DNA of 64,000 nucleotides, from the NCBI GenBank assembly GCA_018806985.1, contig JADANN010000383.1:124001-188000 (forward strand), read 5' to 3'. The notes below the pieces were generated by a model that was given only the letters and a program-made list of their open reading frames with translations, was not told the DNA's origin and made no database searches. A program made the translations under genes and the position numbers. Each line of letters opens with the position of its first letter. Positions within the stretch are counted from its first letter, which is position 1. Below are positions 35,340-46,689 of this stretch, piece after piece. Origin of the DNA: Angiostrongylus vasorum (taxonomy: Eukaryota; Nematoda; Chromadorea; Rhabditida; Metastrongylidae).

Positions 35340-35432
35340 AGAATAAAGGGCTCAAGCTCTCGGCGTTGATCAATCTCTGCTTGATACTCCATGCATTGGA
35401 CTTCATTAAGCATCGTAAGAGGTGATTGAAGT
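35340..35432 (-). repeat. SINE A 3'-end fragment
   Basis: Only the 3' 90 bases remain ('ctctcggcgttgatcaatc', 'acttcattaagcatcgtaag'). This is a 5'-truncated copy. Confidence 0.7.
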
Positions 35433-35689
35433 TTCTTCAGTTTGTTTTAGTGAACTATGCTGCAACCGATGGACGACTTGTTCTTCGGCTGTTCGTTAGG
35501 ACCACCTCCTTTACCTTCTGCTTTTGTTATGTTGGATGCAAGGATTCGTGTTCTAACACGTGCCGCAACTTATCGTAGTACGATCTTTTTTGGCAAATAG
35601 AAGAAAGCCGACCTACTACAATCTAGTCTGTTTTAGACGAAATATTGCTTCAATACGCACTTTTTGTCAACTCTAAACAATTTGATACT

Positions 35690-36085
35690 TGATACGTGAA
35701 TGACCCGTCCTCACTGGTTGTGCGGGCCATAGCGTAACCTCCCTTTTTCGGGGATTTGCTGGTCAAGCCATTATGGTTCCCTGGAGTCCGGAGGTCAGCC
35801 TGGCCAAAGTCTGCTCCAGGCAGGTCTTCACTACCACTAGCAATCGCAGCCTTCGTGAATCAGAGGTAGATTTGCCGCCATGCGACTAAATTAATACCAG
35901 GACGGTGGTGGATCTTGGTATCGGTTTACTCTTAGCTAGGCTTCCTGATGGAAACGCCGGATTCCTTCTCAGCTTGAGAGACCCTGCCAGGAGATGAATC
36001 CCCGCTGTACATCGCTGTCCGACACCCAGGAACTCCTCCCACCTGCGATGAGGCGGTAAACCGTTGGGAGGTCTCTAAACAAACA
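35690..36085 (-). repeat. Family C SINE-like element
   Basis: Near full length on the minus strand. Its 3' end is at the left ('gaatgacccgtcctcactgg') and its 5' end at the right ('gaggcggtaaaccgttggga'). About 390 bp; no ORF. Confidence 0.78.
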
Positions 36086-36089
36086 AAAC

Positions 36090-37050
36090 CCAAAACAAAA
36101 TATTTGGAGATATATCTGTCAGAGCCAATTTAGTCCTACGTTATGTCCTATTCGTGTTTTACTTAATGTTTGAATCGTTTTACTGCTTCATCATAGCGAA
36201 GTGGTGTTTTTAACGTTCAAACATTTATGTACAGTAAAGAGTTCATCTCCTTAGAACACTAAGGTTGTGAAACTGGTCAACATTTCTAATCGAAAGTAGT
36301 AAATCGTCACCAAGAATAACTGCCGTCATAAAAAAAATACCAACGATAGAGATCAAAGCCCCTTCCTAGTCACAACCCCCTGTCTAGGCCAACGAATGCT
36401 TGCGGTGACGACTTGGGCAAATACAACGAAGTTTGCTCATGCAGGGAAGTTATGAAGTTGGGTCATCAAAATATCTGAGTGACTAGAGGAAAATTCTGAC
36501 CCAAGCCACACGCGATCTACCGAGTCCCCCTCATCCGAGTTAAGGAAGTTAATATCGAGCAAAGAAACGTGAAAGTAGAACGAACAAATTGCAGACGAGT
36601 GATGCTACGATTCGTTCTCGTGATCATCTAGCAACTCGAATGGGGATCACTAGAACTTGAGTTCGTCAATCTTTACGTCCCGCCCAATTGATCACGACTG
36701 TTTGAGAAAGCTATCTCACATTAATATGAAACATATTAGTCTTACTGGTTTCGGTGAGAAGGTGGCCAGGATTAGCTCACTGAGATCTGTCGTTCAATAA
36801 ACCTTTACATGTGCTTCCTAATGTAAATGTAAAATTCTCAGCTTGGATGATTATGAACGGTGATGAACTAACTGCGGCTACATACTACATTACCACCTCT
36901 ACGAACACAATCAAGTTATGATAAGGTGATAAACCATTGATGAAGCAGTGGCGAGCTGAGATTGGTCGGTCTTTTTTGAGAAATTACATTCAATTTCATT
37001 CATTCATTACAATCACAAACATTGAATACAGCAGCGGACATTGCTCTAGC
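36090..37050. other. Intergenic stretch
   Basis: No gene, motif or known repeat seen. Confidence 0.35.
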
Positions 37051-37054
37051 GGAT

Positions 37055-37340
37055 ATAAAGGACAAATGATGAAGCTCTCGGCATTGGTCAATACCTGATG
37101 GATTTGCCATGCATTCGACTTTATCAAGCATCATTAGAAGTGATTGAATGCAAATCTGGCCTTTATAATGACTCGCGGTGGCCTACCGATGTATCGAGTC
37201 AATGCTGCTATTCTTTTCAGACAAGTCTGGTACCACTTTGCCAATCTCGGAGGGATGGAGGGCTTAGTGAGCCTGGGACACTGGAACTAACCCCATTTGT
37301 ATTCTAGAGCTCCTCTAACACTGCACTACACGCGCCCACA
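37055..37340 (-). repeat. tRNA-derived SINE, family A
   Basis: Minus-strand copy, 'gaagctctcggcattggtca' to 'ctgcactacacgcgcccac'. The B box is weakened ('ggggttagttccag'). Confidence 0.78.
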
Positions 37341-37344
37341 ATAC

Positions 37345-38060
37345 TATACGGTTGATAAAATCATGACTTTAGTGAGAGCGACTGCAGTATTTTCAGTTCT
37401 GCTGAGACATTGTAATGATTGGTCTGGATGCAATCTGCCCTCGAGGTGCAGCTAATGTGCAACCTTATTTTGATCTTTCATCGCTATTAATGAAGGATAG
37501 ACATTGCTCAGCGATAGGAACCGGAGAATATCTAAACATCGAAATGGTTCGGGGATCTATGAGATTTTAGAAGTAAACTGATTTGCTTCGCTTCGCTTCA
37601 ACCCATAAACCATTGGGTTAATTAGGGATATACTCCATACAGTAGCAGCATGATGATCACCTACTGAAGCTTTTAGTGATTTCCACTAGATTCCTTCTTC
37701 CACCAAAATTTCTTGCATCACGTTCCATGCAGGAATTCCCATTTGTCGCTGAACTGCATCTGGATTTAAAGTGTATTCTAAAGTCCTTTTTGAAAGGTTT
37801 AAAACTTCAATATGAAGGGATTTTATAAACAACATTAAAAAAGTATTTCTATGTGTGGCTTTTTAATAAACATTCTGATCCCTTCAAATCTTGTCCTCTT
37901 CAGTGTCCCGACAAAGCTTAACGTGAATTTTCCATGATCGCAGTGGACGGACAGGTTATAACCTCCCAGCGTTTTGTCGACTTTTCAAAAATATGTCTTT
38001 ACACGTCTGATCGACCTAAATACCTTTTGAAACGCCTAAGGGATGCCAGCAAAATACGAA
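37345..38060. other. Region upstream of the orphan ORF
   Basis: No repeat family recognised. Short ORFs only; a promoter or upstream exons of the ORF at 38062 could lie here. Confidence 0.35.
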
Positions 38061-38061
38061 G

Positions 38062-38418
38062 ATGGCCACGGAACAGACATCTCCGTTGGAGGAAGTTACT
38101 CAGTGCTACGAATCTACCACAGCAATTCAGCATCCAGTTGACTACAGCTTTCTCCTACACGATCGAGCATTTGATGAAGTATTACCAGTACTTGATGTGG
38201 ATGAAGTGGACAGGATTCTACAAGAAATAGGAGACGAATTGAGCATTAACGGTAGTTCGAATATCATCATCTCAATGACGCCGTTAGCATCCGCAATACT
38301 CAGCTATGATTTTGGTTTCCCTGACACAAATGCTGGGTACGAAGTAGTGGAAGTTGCTGGACCGGAGCGAAAAAGTCCTGTATGCCTTAGAGATATCGAA
38401 GAGAGCGTTGGTTCATAA
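38062..38418 (+). CDS. Small protein of unknown function (118 residues)
   Basis: A single uninterrupted ORF from ATG to TAA, with AATAAA at 38453-38458, 35 bases after the stop. The protein is acidic with helical segments (DEVLPVLDVDEVDRILQEIG) and SMTPLASAILSYDFGF; no signal peptide, membrane segment or known motif. The frame is open for about 30 bases upstream of the ATG, to a TAA at 38029. It could be a real intronless gene, the last exon of a gene whose start I missed, or a recent retrocopy. Codon-like composition and the poly(A) signal favour expression. I do not recognise a family. Confidence 0.45.
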   Translation: MATEQTSPLEEVTQCYESTTAIQHPVDYSFLLHDRAFDEVLPVLDVDEVDRILQEIGDELSINGSSNIIISMTPLASAILSYDFGFPDTNAGYEVVEVAGPERKSPVCLRDIEESVGS

Positions 38419-38769
38419 TAACATGGGGACTTAGAAAATTAAGAGCGCAAGTAATAAAACTGTTCAAAGACTACTGACTCGTTTTGTTTCCATAAGACAG
38501 GAACTTGGTATTAATACTGACCTCGATGCATTCATGATCTTTTTCATTTTTCGAAGTAGCACCTCATCCGGTTTCTGCGCTGTTCCCATAAGCATTGGAG
38601 TACGTAGTTGAAAGGAGAGATATGCTTCATCCTATTGGCATCCTTAAACTTTAATTAAATTTAACGGATTTATTAGTGACAGATTTCGTTTACATGATCA
38701 GTGTTAACATAACCACAATGATCTTGTCATATTTGCAAATCTCCGAACGGCAATCTTCACATATGTTGT

Positions 38770-38910
38770 CTGGATGCTAGCACTTCTTCCATTCGACTCG
38801 TTTCTTCGCCATCATCTACGACTGACTCGGAATTTTCGTGCTGGTTCGGCTGTTGCTTGATGACCTTTGTTCTTCCTAATGAATGCTTTGTAAATGTTGG
38901 TCGAGTCCAT
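38770..38910 (-). repeat. SINE D tail fragment
   Basis: The minus strand carries 'cgaagaaacgagtcgaatgg' and 'gtcgtagatgatggcg', matching the D tail around 47930-47965. The head is missing. Confidence 0.55.
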
Positions 38911-38994
38911 ACCTATGACAGTCGAGGCTAATGCATTCATAAAAAATCGCAAATGAAACAATATTTTTTTTCTGTGCGGTGATTGCATAACCTT

Positions 38995-39250
38995 CACTTT
39001 TTATTTGCTGTCTGCCACAGTTTTTCACGGCATGGTATCATGTGAAATACAATCAAGTTGATGCTAAGATATTTGCAGAATTCCGGTCTGCGGTGGGGAA
39101 CGAACGCGCTATAACCTTTTCCGGGGAGTAACGCGTTCACCACCACACCATGCGGGTCCTTCGTTTCGCGTGTCTCAGCTAGTTATCTCTCTACGTCATC
39201 AGCAATAATTGTGGAGTTTTGCAAATATCTCAGCCCCATCTTGGAGACCA
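38995..39250 (-). repeat. Family B element with collapsed second arm
   Basis: The left arm from 'tttttatttgctgtctgcca' through 'gaacgaacgcgctataacc' to 'tcagctagttatctctctac' is followed directly by the end of the opposite arm ('gttttgcaaatatctcagcc'). The centre is deleted. Confidence 0.65.
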
Positions 39251-39479
39251 CATAGTTTTCAGTGGATAAGTTGACGTCAGGCCGTGCATCCTAGATTCAG
39301 AACGAGAATCATAGAACTTTCAAGGTAGGTCGGAATTTTGAAGAAATTCAAAGAGTGGTTGCTCAGGAATCGATATAAAATTTGTTGTGGTTCCGATGAA
39401 GATGCATTCCATACGTGTTTCTATCTGCCATACTTTTATGCAGAGAATTATCAGTAGGTATTCGGCATTGAATTGAAAT

Positions 39480-39560
39480 ATAAAATGCCTGTTCTTCTAC
39501 GGAACTAAAGAGTAGCCTCAGAGCGACGTCGAAACGTTGGCCGAATAAAAGTTTCATAAT
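39480..39560 (+). repeat. PLE-terminal motif fragment
   Basis: 'cctcagagcgacgtcgaaac' then 'gttggccgaataaaag'. The CTGANGA half is decayed. Confidence 0.5.
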
Positions 39561-39754
39561 AATCTCGTGTAAGCCACACAATCTAAACACATGTTGATTA
39601 ACCATACTGTGGTTGAAGGAATGCCGGTCATTAAAATATTGTTATCCTGTGTACCAGCTAATAATGACAGCGACTTCTGCAGGAAGCGTTGTGTGGGAAA
39701 AGCAAATTATTATTACTGGACAATCGCTATCAATAACAACTGTTTAGTGTAAAA

Positions 39755-39930
39755 GAGTATCATCGGGTGAGGTTGCCTTCTTCTAGCGATGCCCCACTGA
39801 AGAACATCCTACTCGATGCGAAAGCGAAGACACCACATCGAAAGGACGAACAACTGTAGACCATCAACTCGGATCATCGACTCAGAGGGAAGACAAAGGC
39901 GTCGAAACGTTGGGCGAATAAATAATTGCT
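39755..39930 (+). repeat. PLE-terminal repeat fragment
   Basis: 'gcgatgccccactgaagaac', 'cgaagacaccacatcgaaag', 'actcggatcatcgactcaga', then 'gtcgaaacgttgggcgaata'. Same family as 765-935 and 21825-21985. Confidence 0.6.
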
Positions 39931-40074
39931 AATATTAACTTATCAATGAAATAAGGTGCAAGGTACACTGATCATTTATATCGAGGTTAAATGGAAGTTA
40001 ATCTACAATGACATTTCCTTTATCACTCTCATATCACTACGTCATAACCATACGAAGTATTTTGGTGACTCCAT

Positions 40075-40400
40075 GTTTTTTTTATTTACTGCGTACTCCA
40101 ATTTTTTTACGGCAAGGTATTATGTAGAATACAACCACAATGATGCTGAGATATTTGCAAAACTCCGCACGGCAGGTGCTTCCCAGATCAATCGCGCTGA
40201 CGGGTGAATGCTGATGGCACTGGTAAGTACAAAACTAGACCACAGAAGTGCAAAAATGAAGGGTCAGCATGGTGTGGTGGTGAACGCCTTAGCTCCCGGA
40301 TGGACAATAGTATGTTCGATCCTCATCGCAGACACCTACGGTCCGGAGTTTTGCAAATATTTCAGCACCACTGTAGTTGATTCCATCTTCGTTCATCAGA
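40075..40400. repeat. Family B element, both arms partial
   Basis: The left terminus ('ttttatttactgcgtactcc' to 'tttgcaaaactccgcacggc') is on the minus sense, then an almost complete plus-strand arm ('cccagatcaatcgcgctgac', 'gcatggtgtggtggtgaacg', 'tatgttcgatcctcatcgca', 'tttgcaaatatttcagcacc'). Confidence 0.65.
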
Positions 40401-40424
40401 CCTTACGGCGGAACATTACACCCG

Positions 40425-41920
40425 TAGACGTCTGAACTGCCTTTTGCCCACATCGATATAGATCTTCTCGCATACCACTTGTGCAAATGGCATTTATTGC
40501 TGAAGGTGTCGAGTGTGTTGCAGTGGGATAAAGCTTCAGTTTCATACTCTTTTTGTGCTACATGGTAGCAATGGAGATATGGCACGAACTTTTGTTTGAG
40601 GAAATGAGGCCAGTTCATGACAAGTTTTAGTCCTTTTGCAAGAGGCGTGTAATCCTCTGTCGGGTCTTCATTTATCCGTTCGTCAAATGAGAAGAGGGTT
40701 TCATTAAGAATATCCTCGTCATACAGGACAAATGGGTGTGTGCAAAGCAGTGTTAAGAGATACCATGTAATACACGTGGCTTCGATCCTACGCACATGCT
40801 CACCAAGCCTTCCATTCTCCCGTGGTTGGCAAATTGGTACTAGACTTGTGTGAGAGGATTGCGCCACTGACTCGATACATCGCTGCGCTATTGCGAGTCA
40901 TTGTAAATGCCGGATATGCATTCAATCTCCTCTAACGATGTAAACTCGAATGCATGAGGGATCCCTCAGGGATTGTTCAACGCCGTGAGCTTTAGAGAGT
41001 TACACGACTAGTTTTGTCTTTCTTGGTCGGTGACAAGAAATCTTTTCCAGCTCACGGCTGAATCGAATCTACGCACGAAGAAGGCGGTGATCGCACCCAG
41101 TACAGAATGATGGGACTGGCAGTGTGTCAAGTAGGCACGATCTTCTGTTTGTCAGAATATGCTCGATCTCCGCATGAGTCATGCGTTAGGAGGCCCGTAT
41201 GTCCAGCGGCACCGTTCTGCCTTGTGGTCAAACGAGTTTCTCTCTGAGAGGCTCAGAGAGAGGCCCTGCAAGACGGTTCTTATTTCTCCCTCATAGTCCA
41301 GATTTTCCGACTCTGTGTCCGCTCTCCTTAGCCTTTCCTATTCTAGTTTTGAAGACTCCAAAATCGAATTTGTAATAAGATTTATCATTGCGGGTGACAC
41401 ATCCTCTAAATGATGGTAAAACGCATCTAATTCGTACTCATGAGTGGTAGCTCTTGGTGAGTAGCAATTGATGATAGTGATCTTTTGTGATGCGTTCGTA
41501 GAAGACGAAAGACGGCCCTACGAGGAGAAAGGATCTAGTACAAGTCGACGAGATGGACAATGGACGTGTGGACGACAAGGTCTACGCCACCGATATTTCA
41601 TGATGGGACCTTTCGTCTGTGGATGACGATTCTCCCAATCTTTGGGTGACACAGGGTGATCTTCTTACTTTCTGTTTTTTCTAGAGCGATCACACGGTGT
41701 TCGATGCTGCCATCGGCTTAAAGAAGAGATCAGGGTCTAAGAAGAATGTTCTACCATTATACATGAAGAGCAACAACTTTGTCGAAGTGTGAGACTGAAT
41801 GCATAAATGTTTATTATTCATCTTTTGGAATGCACAGCCGAAGTCGACCACCTCCATGAATGATTGTTAACAGGAACCAAAACGAACGGAAGGAATGTCA
41901 AAATACGCCCGACACGTGGA
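40425..41920 (-). pseudogene. RTE LINE fragment (endonuclease and linker), minus strand
   Basis: Reading from 41920 down, shifted frames show an endonuclease with [16 protein letters not shown] and [14 protein letters not shown] blocks (about 41580-41450) and YELDAFYHHLEDV (about 41430). The linker lies at 40440-40740, with YDEDILNETLFSFDERINED and DYTPLAKGLKLV. The two parts are split by a family A SINE at 40745-41000. The RT is absent. The long linker ORF could be mistaken for a gene, but its YD..ILNE block matches the other RTE copy. Confidence 0.72.
40745..41000 (+). repeat. SINE A nested in the RTE fragment
   Basis: Diverged plus-strand copy: 'tggcttcgatcctacgcaca', 'ggcaaattggtactagactt', 'gttcaacgccgtgagcttta'. 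RTE homology continues on both sides. Confidence 0.72.
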
Positions 41921-41944
41921 GAGGTGTCACCTGAGTGTCTAAAT

Positions 41945-42350
41945 AAGTACTTACTACTTGAATACTTGGATGGTCCATCCTCACTGATTGTGTGAGCCCC
42001 AGCACAATTTTTACCTTTTTCGGAGACTTGCTGGTTTAGTCATTGTGGTTCACTGGAATCCCGAGGTCAGCCTGGCCAAGGTCTGTCCCAGGTCGTCACC
42101 ACCACAGTCAGTCGCAGCCCTTGTGGATCAGAGGGAGATCTACCACCATACGACTAGTTTGATATCAGGACAGCGGCGGATCCTGGTATTGTTTTACTCT
42201 TAACTAAGCTTCCAGATGGAAACGCCGGACTCGTTCTCAGTTTGGGAGACCCGGACGGGGGGGATGAATCACCCGCTGTACGTCGTAGTCCGACACCCAT
42301 GAACACCTCCCAGCTACGATGAGGCGGTAAACTGTTGGGAGGATCTAAAT
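41945..42350 (-). repeat. Family C SINE-like element
   Basis: Near full length on the minus strand: 'cttggatggtccatcctcac' (3' end) to 'gatgaggcggtaaactgttg' (5' end). Confidence 0.78.
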
Positions 42351-42384
42351 AAGTATTAATAACAATTCACCTGTTGGTATTAGG

Positions 42385-42475
42385 GAGATAGAGAAGGAGG
42401 GAATGATATAGAGCGAGAGAGAGAGAGACAGAGAACGGAAGAATGAGAAAGGGAAAGAGAAAGAGAAGGAGACCA
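42385..42475. repeat. GA-rich low-complexity tract
   Basis: Purine-rich run built from gagagaga and gaaagagaaa blocks. Confidence 0.85.
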
Positions 42476-42619
42476 ATAAATATGTGAATGGAGAATGGAG
42501 AAGAAAGAAGACACGGCCTGGTAACTTACATATTTATATATATATTTTTTTTGCATATACGTTTATTACACGCCTATTTTTTATTTTCTGCCCTTTCTAT
42601 TCCGTGCAAAATATATACG

Positions 42620-42620
42620 C

Positions 42621-42675
<55 letters not shown>
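42620..42675. repeat. TA microsatellite
   Basis: (TA)n with one TG interruption, directly 5' of the SINE A copy at 42687. ORFs encoding Tyr-Ile repeats here are artefacts. Confidence 0.95.
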
Positions 42676-42679
<4 letters not shown>

Positions 42680-42686
42680 TATACAA

Positions 42687-42970
42687 AGGGCGTGTGTGGC
42701 ACAGTGGTCGGAGGCGCCCTGCAACACACAGTGTAATCGACCCTCTAGCCGATGGCCCACCAAGCCTTCCATCAATCCGGGATCGGCAAGATCGGCAAGT
42801 GGGTACCAGACCTGTCCGGGAGGATAGCGGCACTGGTTACATCGGTAGGCCACCACGAGTCATTCTAAGGGCTAGATTTGTATTCAATCACCTCGAAACG
42901 ATGCTTAATGAAGTCGAATGCATGGCGCATCCCTCAGGTTGATTGATCAACGCTGAAAGCTTTATACTTC
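42687..42970 (+). repeat. tRNA-derived SINE, family A, flanked by TA repeats on both sides
   Basis: Well preserved: 'gggcgtgtgtggcacagtgg', B-box region 'tgtaatcgaccc', central domain with a small local duplication ('gatcggcaa' twice), tail 'tgatcaacgctgaaagcttt'. A (TA)n tract also follows at 42976-43005. Confidence 0.88.

Positions 42971-42975
<5 letters not shown>

Positions 42976-43005
<30 letters not shown>
42976..43005. repeat. TA microsatellite
   Basis: (TA)n just after the 3' end of a SINE A copy. Confidence 0.92.
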
Positions 43006-43006
<1 letters not shown>

Positions 43007-43009
43007 GCA

Positions 43010-43910
43010 TCTATGTAAATGTACATGAAAACAGAAGCACCCGCTCGATGTGTCAAGTATGTTTTCAGGTTGCCTTCGTTCTTACGGTGTTCTTTCTTTC
43101 GTATTTCCTTTATTCTATCCATAAATGACGGTATCATGTGTGACCTGAACCCTGCATAGAGTTAACCAGTTCCAAGATCATTCTTACTGATTCCTGGATA
43201 CAGTAATCTACCATCGTGATGTCTTTCTGTTCAGGTCACGTAGTCTGTCAATACGCTACTGCTTTGTTCTATATGTCACGGTTGAAATTAGTCTTAACAG
43301 TTATTCGTTCGTTCAGAAGCTCAGAAAAATCGTGTGGTTGTTTTTCATTCAAAGTAATCTACCTCATACACTAGAGCATCGGGGAATTTCTAATCGTTTG
43401 CTTGATTTCTCTTCGCTTTGTCATCCGTACTTTATCATCACCACACGGCTCAACGGCTTCTCTTACTTCATTCACTAACTGTGATTTGCTGCCCTCATCA
43501 TTAGTTCATCTAACACTTTAATTCAAAGATACAGAGAGAGTGTGTGAGAAAACTTGTCGTGGTTATTTGCAAATTCCGTTGACCTGTGTTCTGTCAATCT
43601 AAGATTTTTGACTTAACGATGAGCTAAGATAGGTTTCACTGAATTCATTATCGTAGTAGGCAATTCGATGATACTTTTTTATCTATATAGTTTTATCTAT
43701 AGAGTCACTTCGGTTCGAATCGAGTGTCTCTGTCGTACATTCTAAGGCTGTGACGGATTCCTAATCTTTAAAATTGCATTGGAGCGAGTTTCATTTAAAA
43801 AAAAGGCTAAACTTTCATTTGAAACAATGGACAAAAACACTGACTGTCGAATAGTTGTTTTAGGATACCGGCAAGTGTGAATGTAGCTCATTTAAAGGCC
43901 TTTTGGAATA
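43010..43910. other. Intergenic stretch
   Basis: No gene or known repeat recognised. Confidence 0.35.
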
Positions 43911-43914
43911 CATA

Positions 43915-44140
43915 TTGGGTGATTGGTTCAAAATCTCATCCTGTGCTAACCAAGCTCCTTATTCCCTCGCGTTTCACAAATTTGCGGTAGACTTGTCTAG
44001 ATGACAAAAACCTTGGATCGATGCATCATAGATATCGATAGGCATCAGTCGTTTCATAGGACAAATACGAAGTCAAAGCAATAGGGAGTTGAATGCATGG
44101 TGCACCGCCGTGCGATTGCTCAACACTGAGTGCTTTAGTC
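43915..44140 (+). repeat. Degenerate SINE A
   Basis: Central and 3' parts are visible ('gcggtagacttgtctagatg', 'gttgaatgcatggtgcacc', 'tcaacactgagtgcttta'). The head is lost. Confidence 0.6.
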
Positions 44141-44144
44141 TACC

Positions 44145-45185
44145 ATTCTTTATATTGTCTATCACGCATAATAAAAGTATAGTACTGCAATATAGTTCCA
44201 TTTTGAAGCATGTAGAAGAAATCGTATGTCTAGTCAACGAGTTCTTCGATTTCTGATTTTGTTCGCTCTCAGCAGAGCCCATTCACTGCTTGAGATCATC
44301 TTTTTTTCTTCGATGTCCAGCTTTTGCTCCTTAGTTCCGGTACCCTGGCAACGCAGGGCGACGAACATAGCAAATCTATGCTGTTTGCTTTAGACACATA
44401 CATCCTCACTGGCCATAGGACCACTCTCGGATTAGTGTGTTGCTGACATTCACCTATGTGCACCCGATTCCAGTGTACGTTACCACATCGCTTCTATGAA
44501 CTGGTTACCGCCTCCTCTTTTTTGTGTTTAAGTTACTTTACGATCCCAATAATATCAGGAAATTGGAAATTCCCCGTACTAGTCATTCTTCGTCAAAACC
44601 GTCCTTGCTGTTATCTTAAGACGCAAAAATAGGAAACGATGAGACCATGTAGTCAGCAAGCAGCTCGACCAGGAATATCGCAAAAGACCTCTTCTTCCAG
44701 CGAATTCACTAGACGTTTTAGAGCCACCCACTTCCGCCTTTATTATTCACTGCATGCGAGACGAAGATCTGATCTATTTGCTTCGTATCTAAACGGATAA
44801 GATGGTGTCTTTGCTTCTTTTAAAGAAGTAGTGTTTCTGAAGATGAACTCAATCAACGCTAAGCACTGTACTACTTTATTTCATTATTATTGTAATTTTG
44901 CTTCCTACCTTTTCACTGTAAACCAATTCCAATACTAGTGAGTGTTCTTTGGAACGTAACAACAAATACAAAAGTGATTTAAATCCGAGGCCTGTACTTC
45001 GTTGCGCTGTCGACATTTTGTTTTTGGTCGGTGAACAACTTCCATGATAAAAGAAAAGACTCTTTTTTTTCTTCTTTTTGAAGTAAGAAAATTCCGAAAC
45101 ATCCATTCGAAATTTACATGGGAGAATACCTCTGAAAGGTGGATGTTTAGAAAGATGAAACTAGGGATTCTAGTGCTAAACTAAG
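44145..45185. other. Intergenic stretch
   Basis: No gene or known repeat recognised. Confidence 0.35.
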
Positions 45186-45189
45186 CCAG

Positions 45190-45400
45190 TTCTAGGGCAC
45201 TGGCAGTGATGCCGAGCAAATCTTTCTAAGCTTTTTGTTCTATTCCGCTCTGTCATCTCTGTGGAGTGGGAAAATTGGTATTAGAATTGCTTGAGATCAA
45301 CTCACTGCCCCCAATCAACAACATATGACATTTGCTTATGATGAAGATCAGCAAACGTCTTCGAAAGCTCCCTCCAGTTAACAAGATCTAAGGACGCTCT
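45190..45400 (+). repeat. SINE D, diverged
   Basis: 'ttctagggcactggcagtga' (head), then 'gtgggaaaattggtattaga' (shared A/D central domain). The tail is diverged. Confidence 0.55.
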
Positions 45401-45954
45401 AACACAGCTATCCTTTAATATATAGGAGAACTGACTCGATCGGTATTAGACAGCATCCATAAATAACACCAAAAGTCTTGAACGACGTATATGGTTGATG
45501 TGAGAAAACGAGTCCAAAGAAACTCCGTGGTCCGCACAACATTGGTTATATGGGACCACGTAAATTAGCAGTTATTATGGTTGTATCTCTTTTGATTCGT
45601 ATCCGTCACGGAGAAAATGAGAGTCTCTTCTAAAGTGGTTGGCGATCAGGTCACTTGAAGTATAGACTTGAGAAAATTTCCACACCTTCACGAAACGAGA
45701 AACGTGATTAATCAATGAAACAAACGAAAAACATTACTCAACTAATACTTTACACAAGTCCAAAGTACGCAATGAACACTTTCTTAGATCATCAAACCAA
45801 CACGAGATTGCTTTAAAAAAAGGTTTAAAAAAAGACTAGAAAGAAAAGACCAGCCTAGTATTTATAGACAACATTGAGTGGCGGCAATAGGTCCACATCA
45901 GCCCTGTATAGAAGAACATCGGCGAATGACTTTACTTCATTCGACCAGTTGTCC

Positions 45955-46080
45955 ACCTCACTGGATTCGACTTGATACGACGGCGAACACCTAGATTGAG
46001 AATGGGACCACCTAGGACCAATGGACTCGGATCTATCAGGCTCTGAAGAAGACGAAGATGTGGAAACGTTAGAGGAAAAA
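45955..46080 (+). repeat. PLE-terminal repeat fragment with hammerhead-like motif
   Basis: CTGAAGA (46043-46049), A, GACG, loop AAGA, TGTG, GAAA, CGTTAG. The distal stem arm is mutated. Preceded by 'ggattcgacttgatacgacg'-type family sequence. Confidence 0.6.
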
Positions 46081-46179
46081 AAACTTGCTGATTTCATGCT
46101 GAGCCAAAAATTGAAAAAAATTGAAGCAAGCATTGGTCATTTATGCTTTGCTTAAAATCGGTTTTGAAACACCTAATGG

Positions 46180-46570
46180 ACGTTTCCTCCTAACGGTTTA
46201 CCACCTTATCGTGCCCGGGAGGTGTTTCAGGGCGTCGGGTTGCAAAGTACAGTGGGAGGATCCATCTCCACGGTAGAGTCTCCCAAGCTGAGGAGTCCGG
46301 CGTTCCCATCAGGAAGCCCAGCTAAGAGCAAACCAATATCAGGTTTGACCACCGCCCTGGTATCAAACTAGTCGCGTGGTAGTAAATGCAAATCTCCCTG
46401 TGATCCACAACGGCTGCGACTGCCTGTGGTGGTGACGACCTGGCCCAGATTTCGGCAAGTCTCACCTTGGGACTCCAGCGAATCACAAATACTAAACCAG
46501 CAAAACTCCGAAAAGTGGAGGCAATGCTGGGGCAAGCACAACCAGTGAGGACGGGCCGTCGAAGTGTGCA
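46180..46570 (+). repeat. Family C SINE-like element, near full length
   Basis: 5' 'ggacgtttcctcctaacgg', then 'gtttaccaccttatcgtgcc', mid 'gtttgaccaccgccctggta', 3' 'ccagtgaggacgggccgtcg'. This gives the full family C layout on the plus strand. Confidence 0.78.
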
Positions 46571-46589
46571 AATAAGTAATGAACGTCTA

Positions 46590-46685
46590 AACTTTTCATT
46601 TACTGCCTATTCTTTTTTTCATGCCAAAGTACGGTGTGGAATGTAAACATAAGAATGCTGAGATATGAGCAAAACTCCGAGGTTA
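46590..46685 (-). repeat. Family B terminal fragment
   Basis: 'tttcatttactgcctattct' to 'gctgagatatgagcaaaact': the outer end of one family B arm only. Confidence 0.6.
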
Positions 46686-46689
46686 ACAT

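Noticed and set aside
40403..40867. 154-codon minus-strand ORF as a cellular gene
   Set aside because: It combines an RTE linker (block like YD..ILNE in the copy at 54885-58146) with part of a SINE A.
45855..46133. 92-codon minus-strand ORF
   Set aside because: Antisense translation of the PLE-terminal repeat at 45955-46080.
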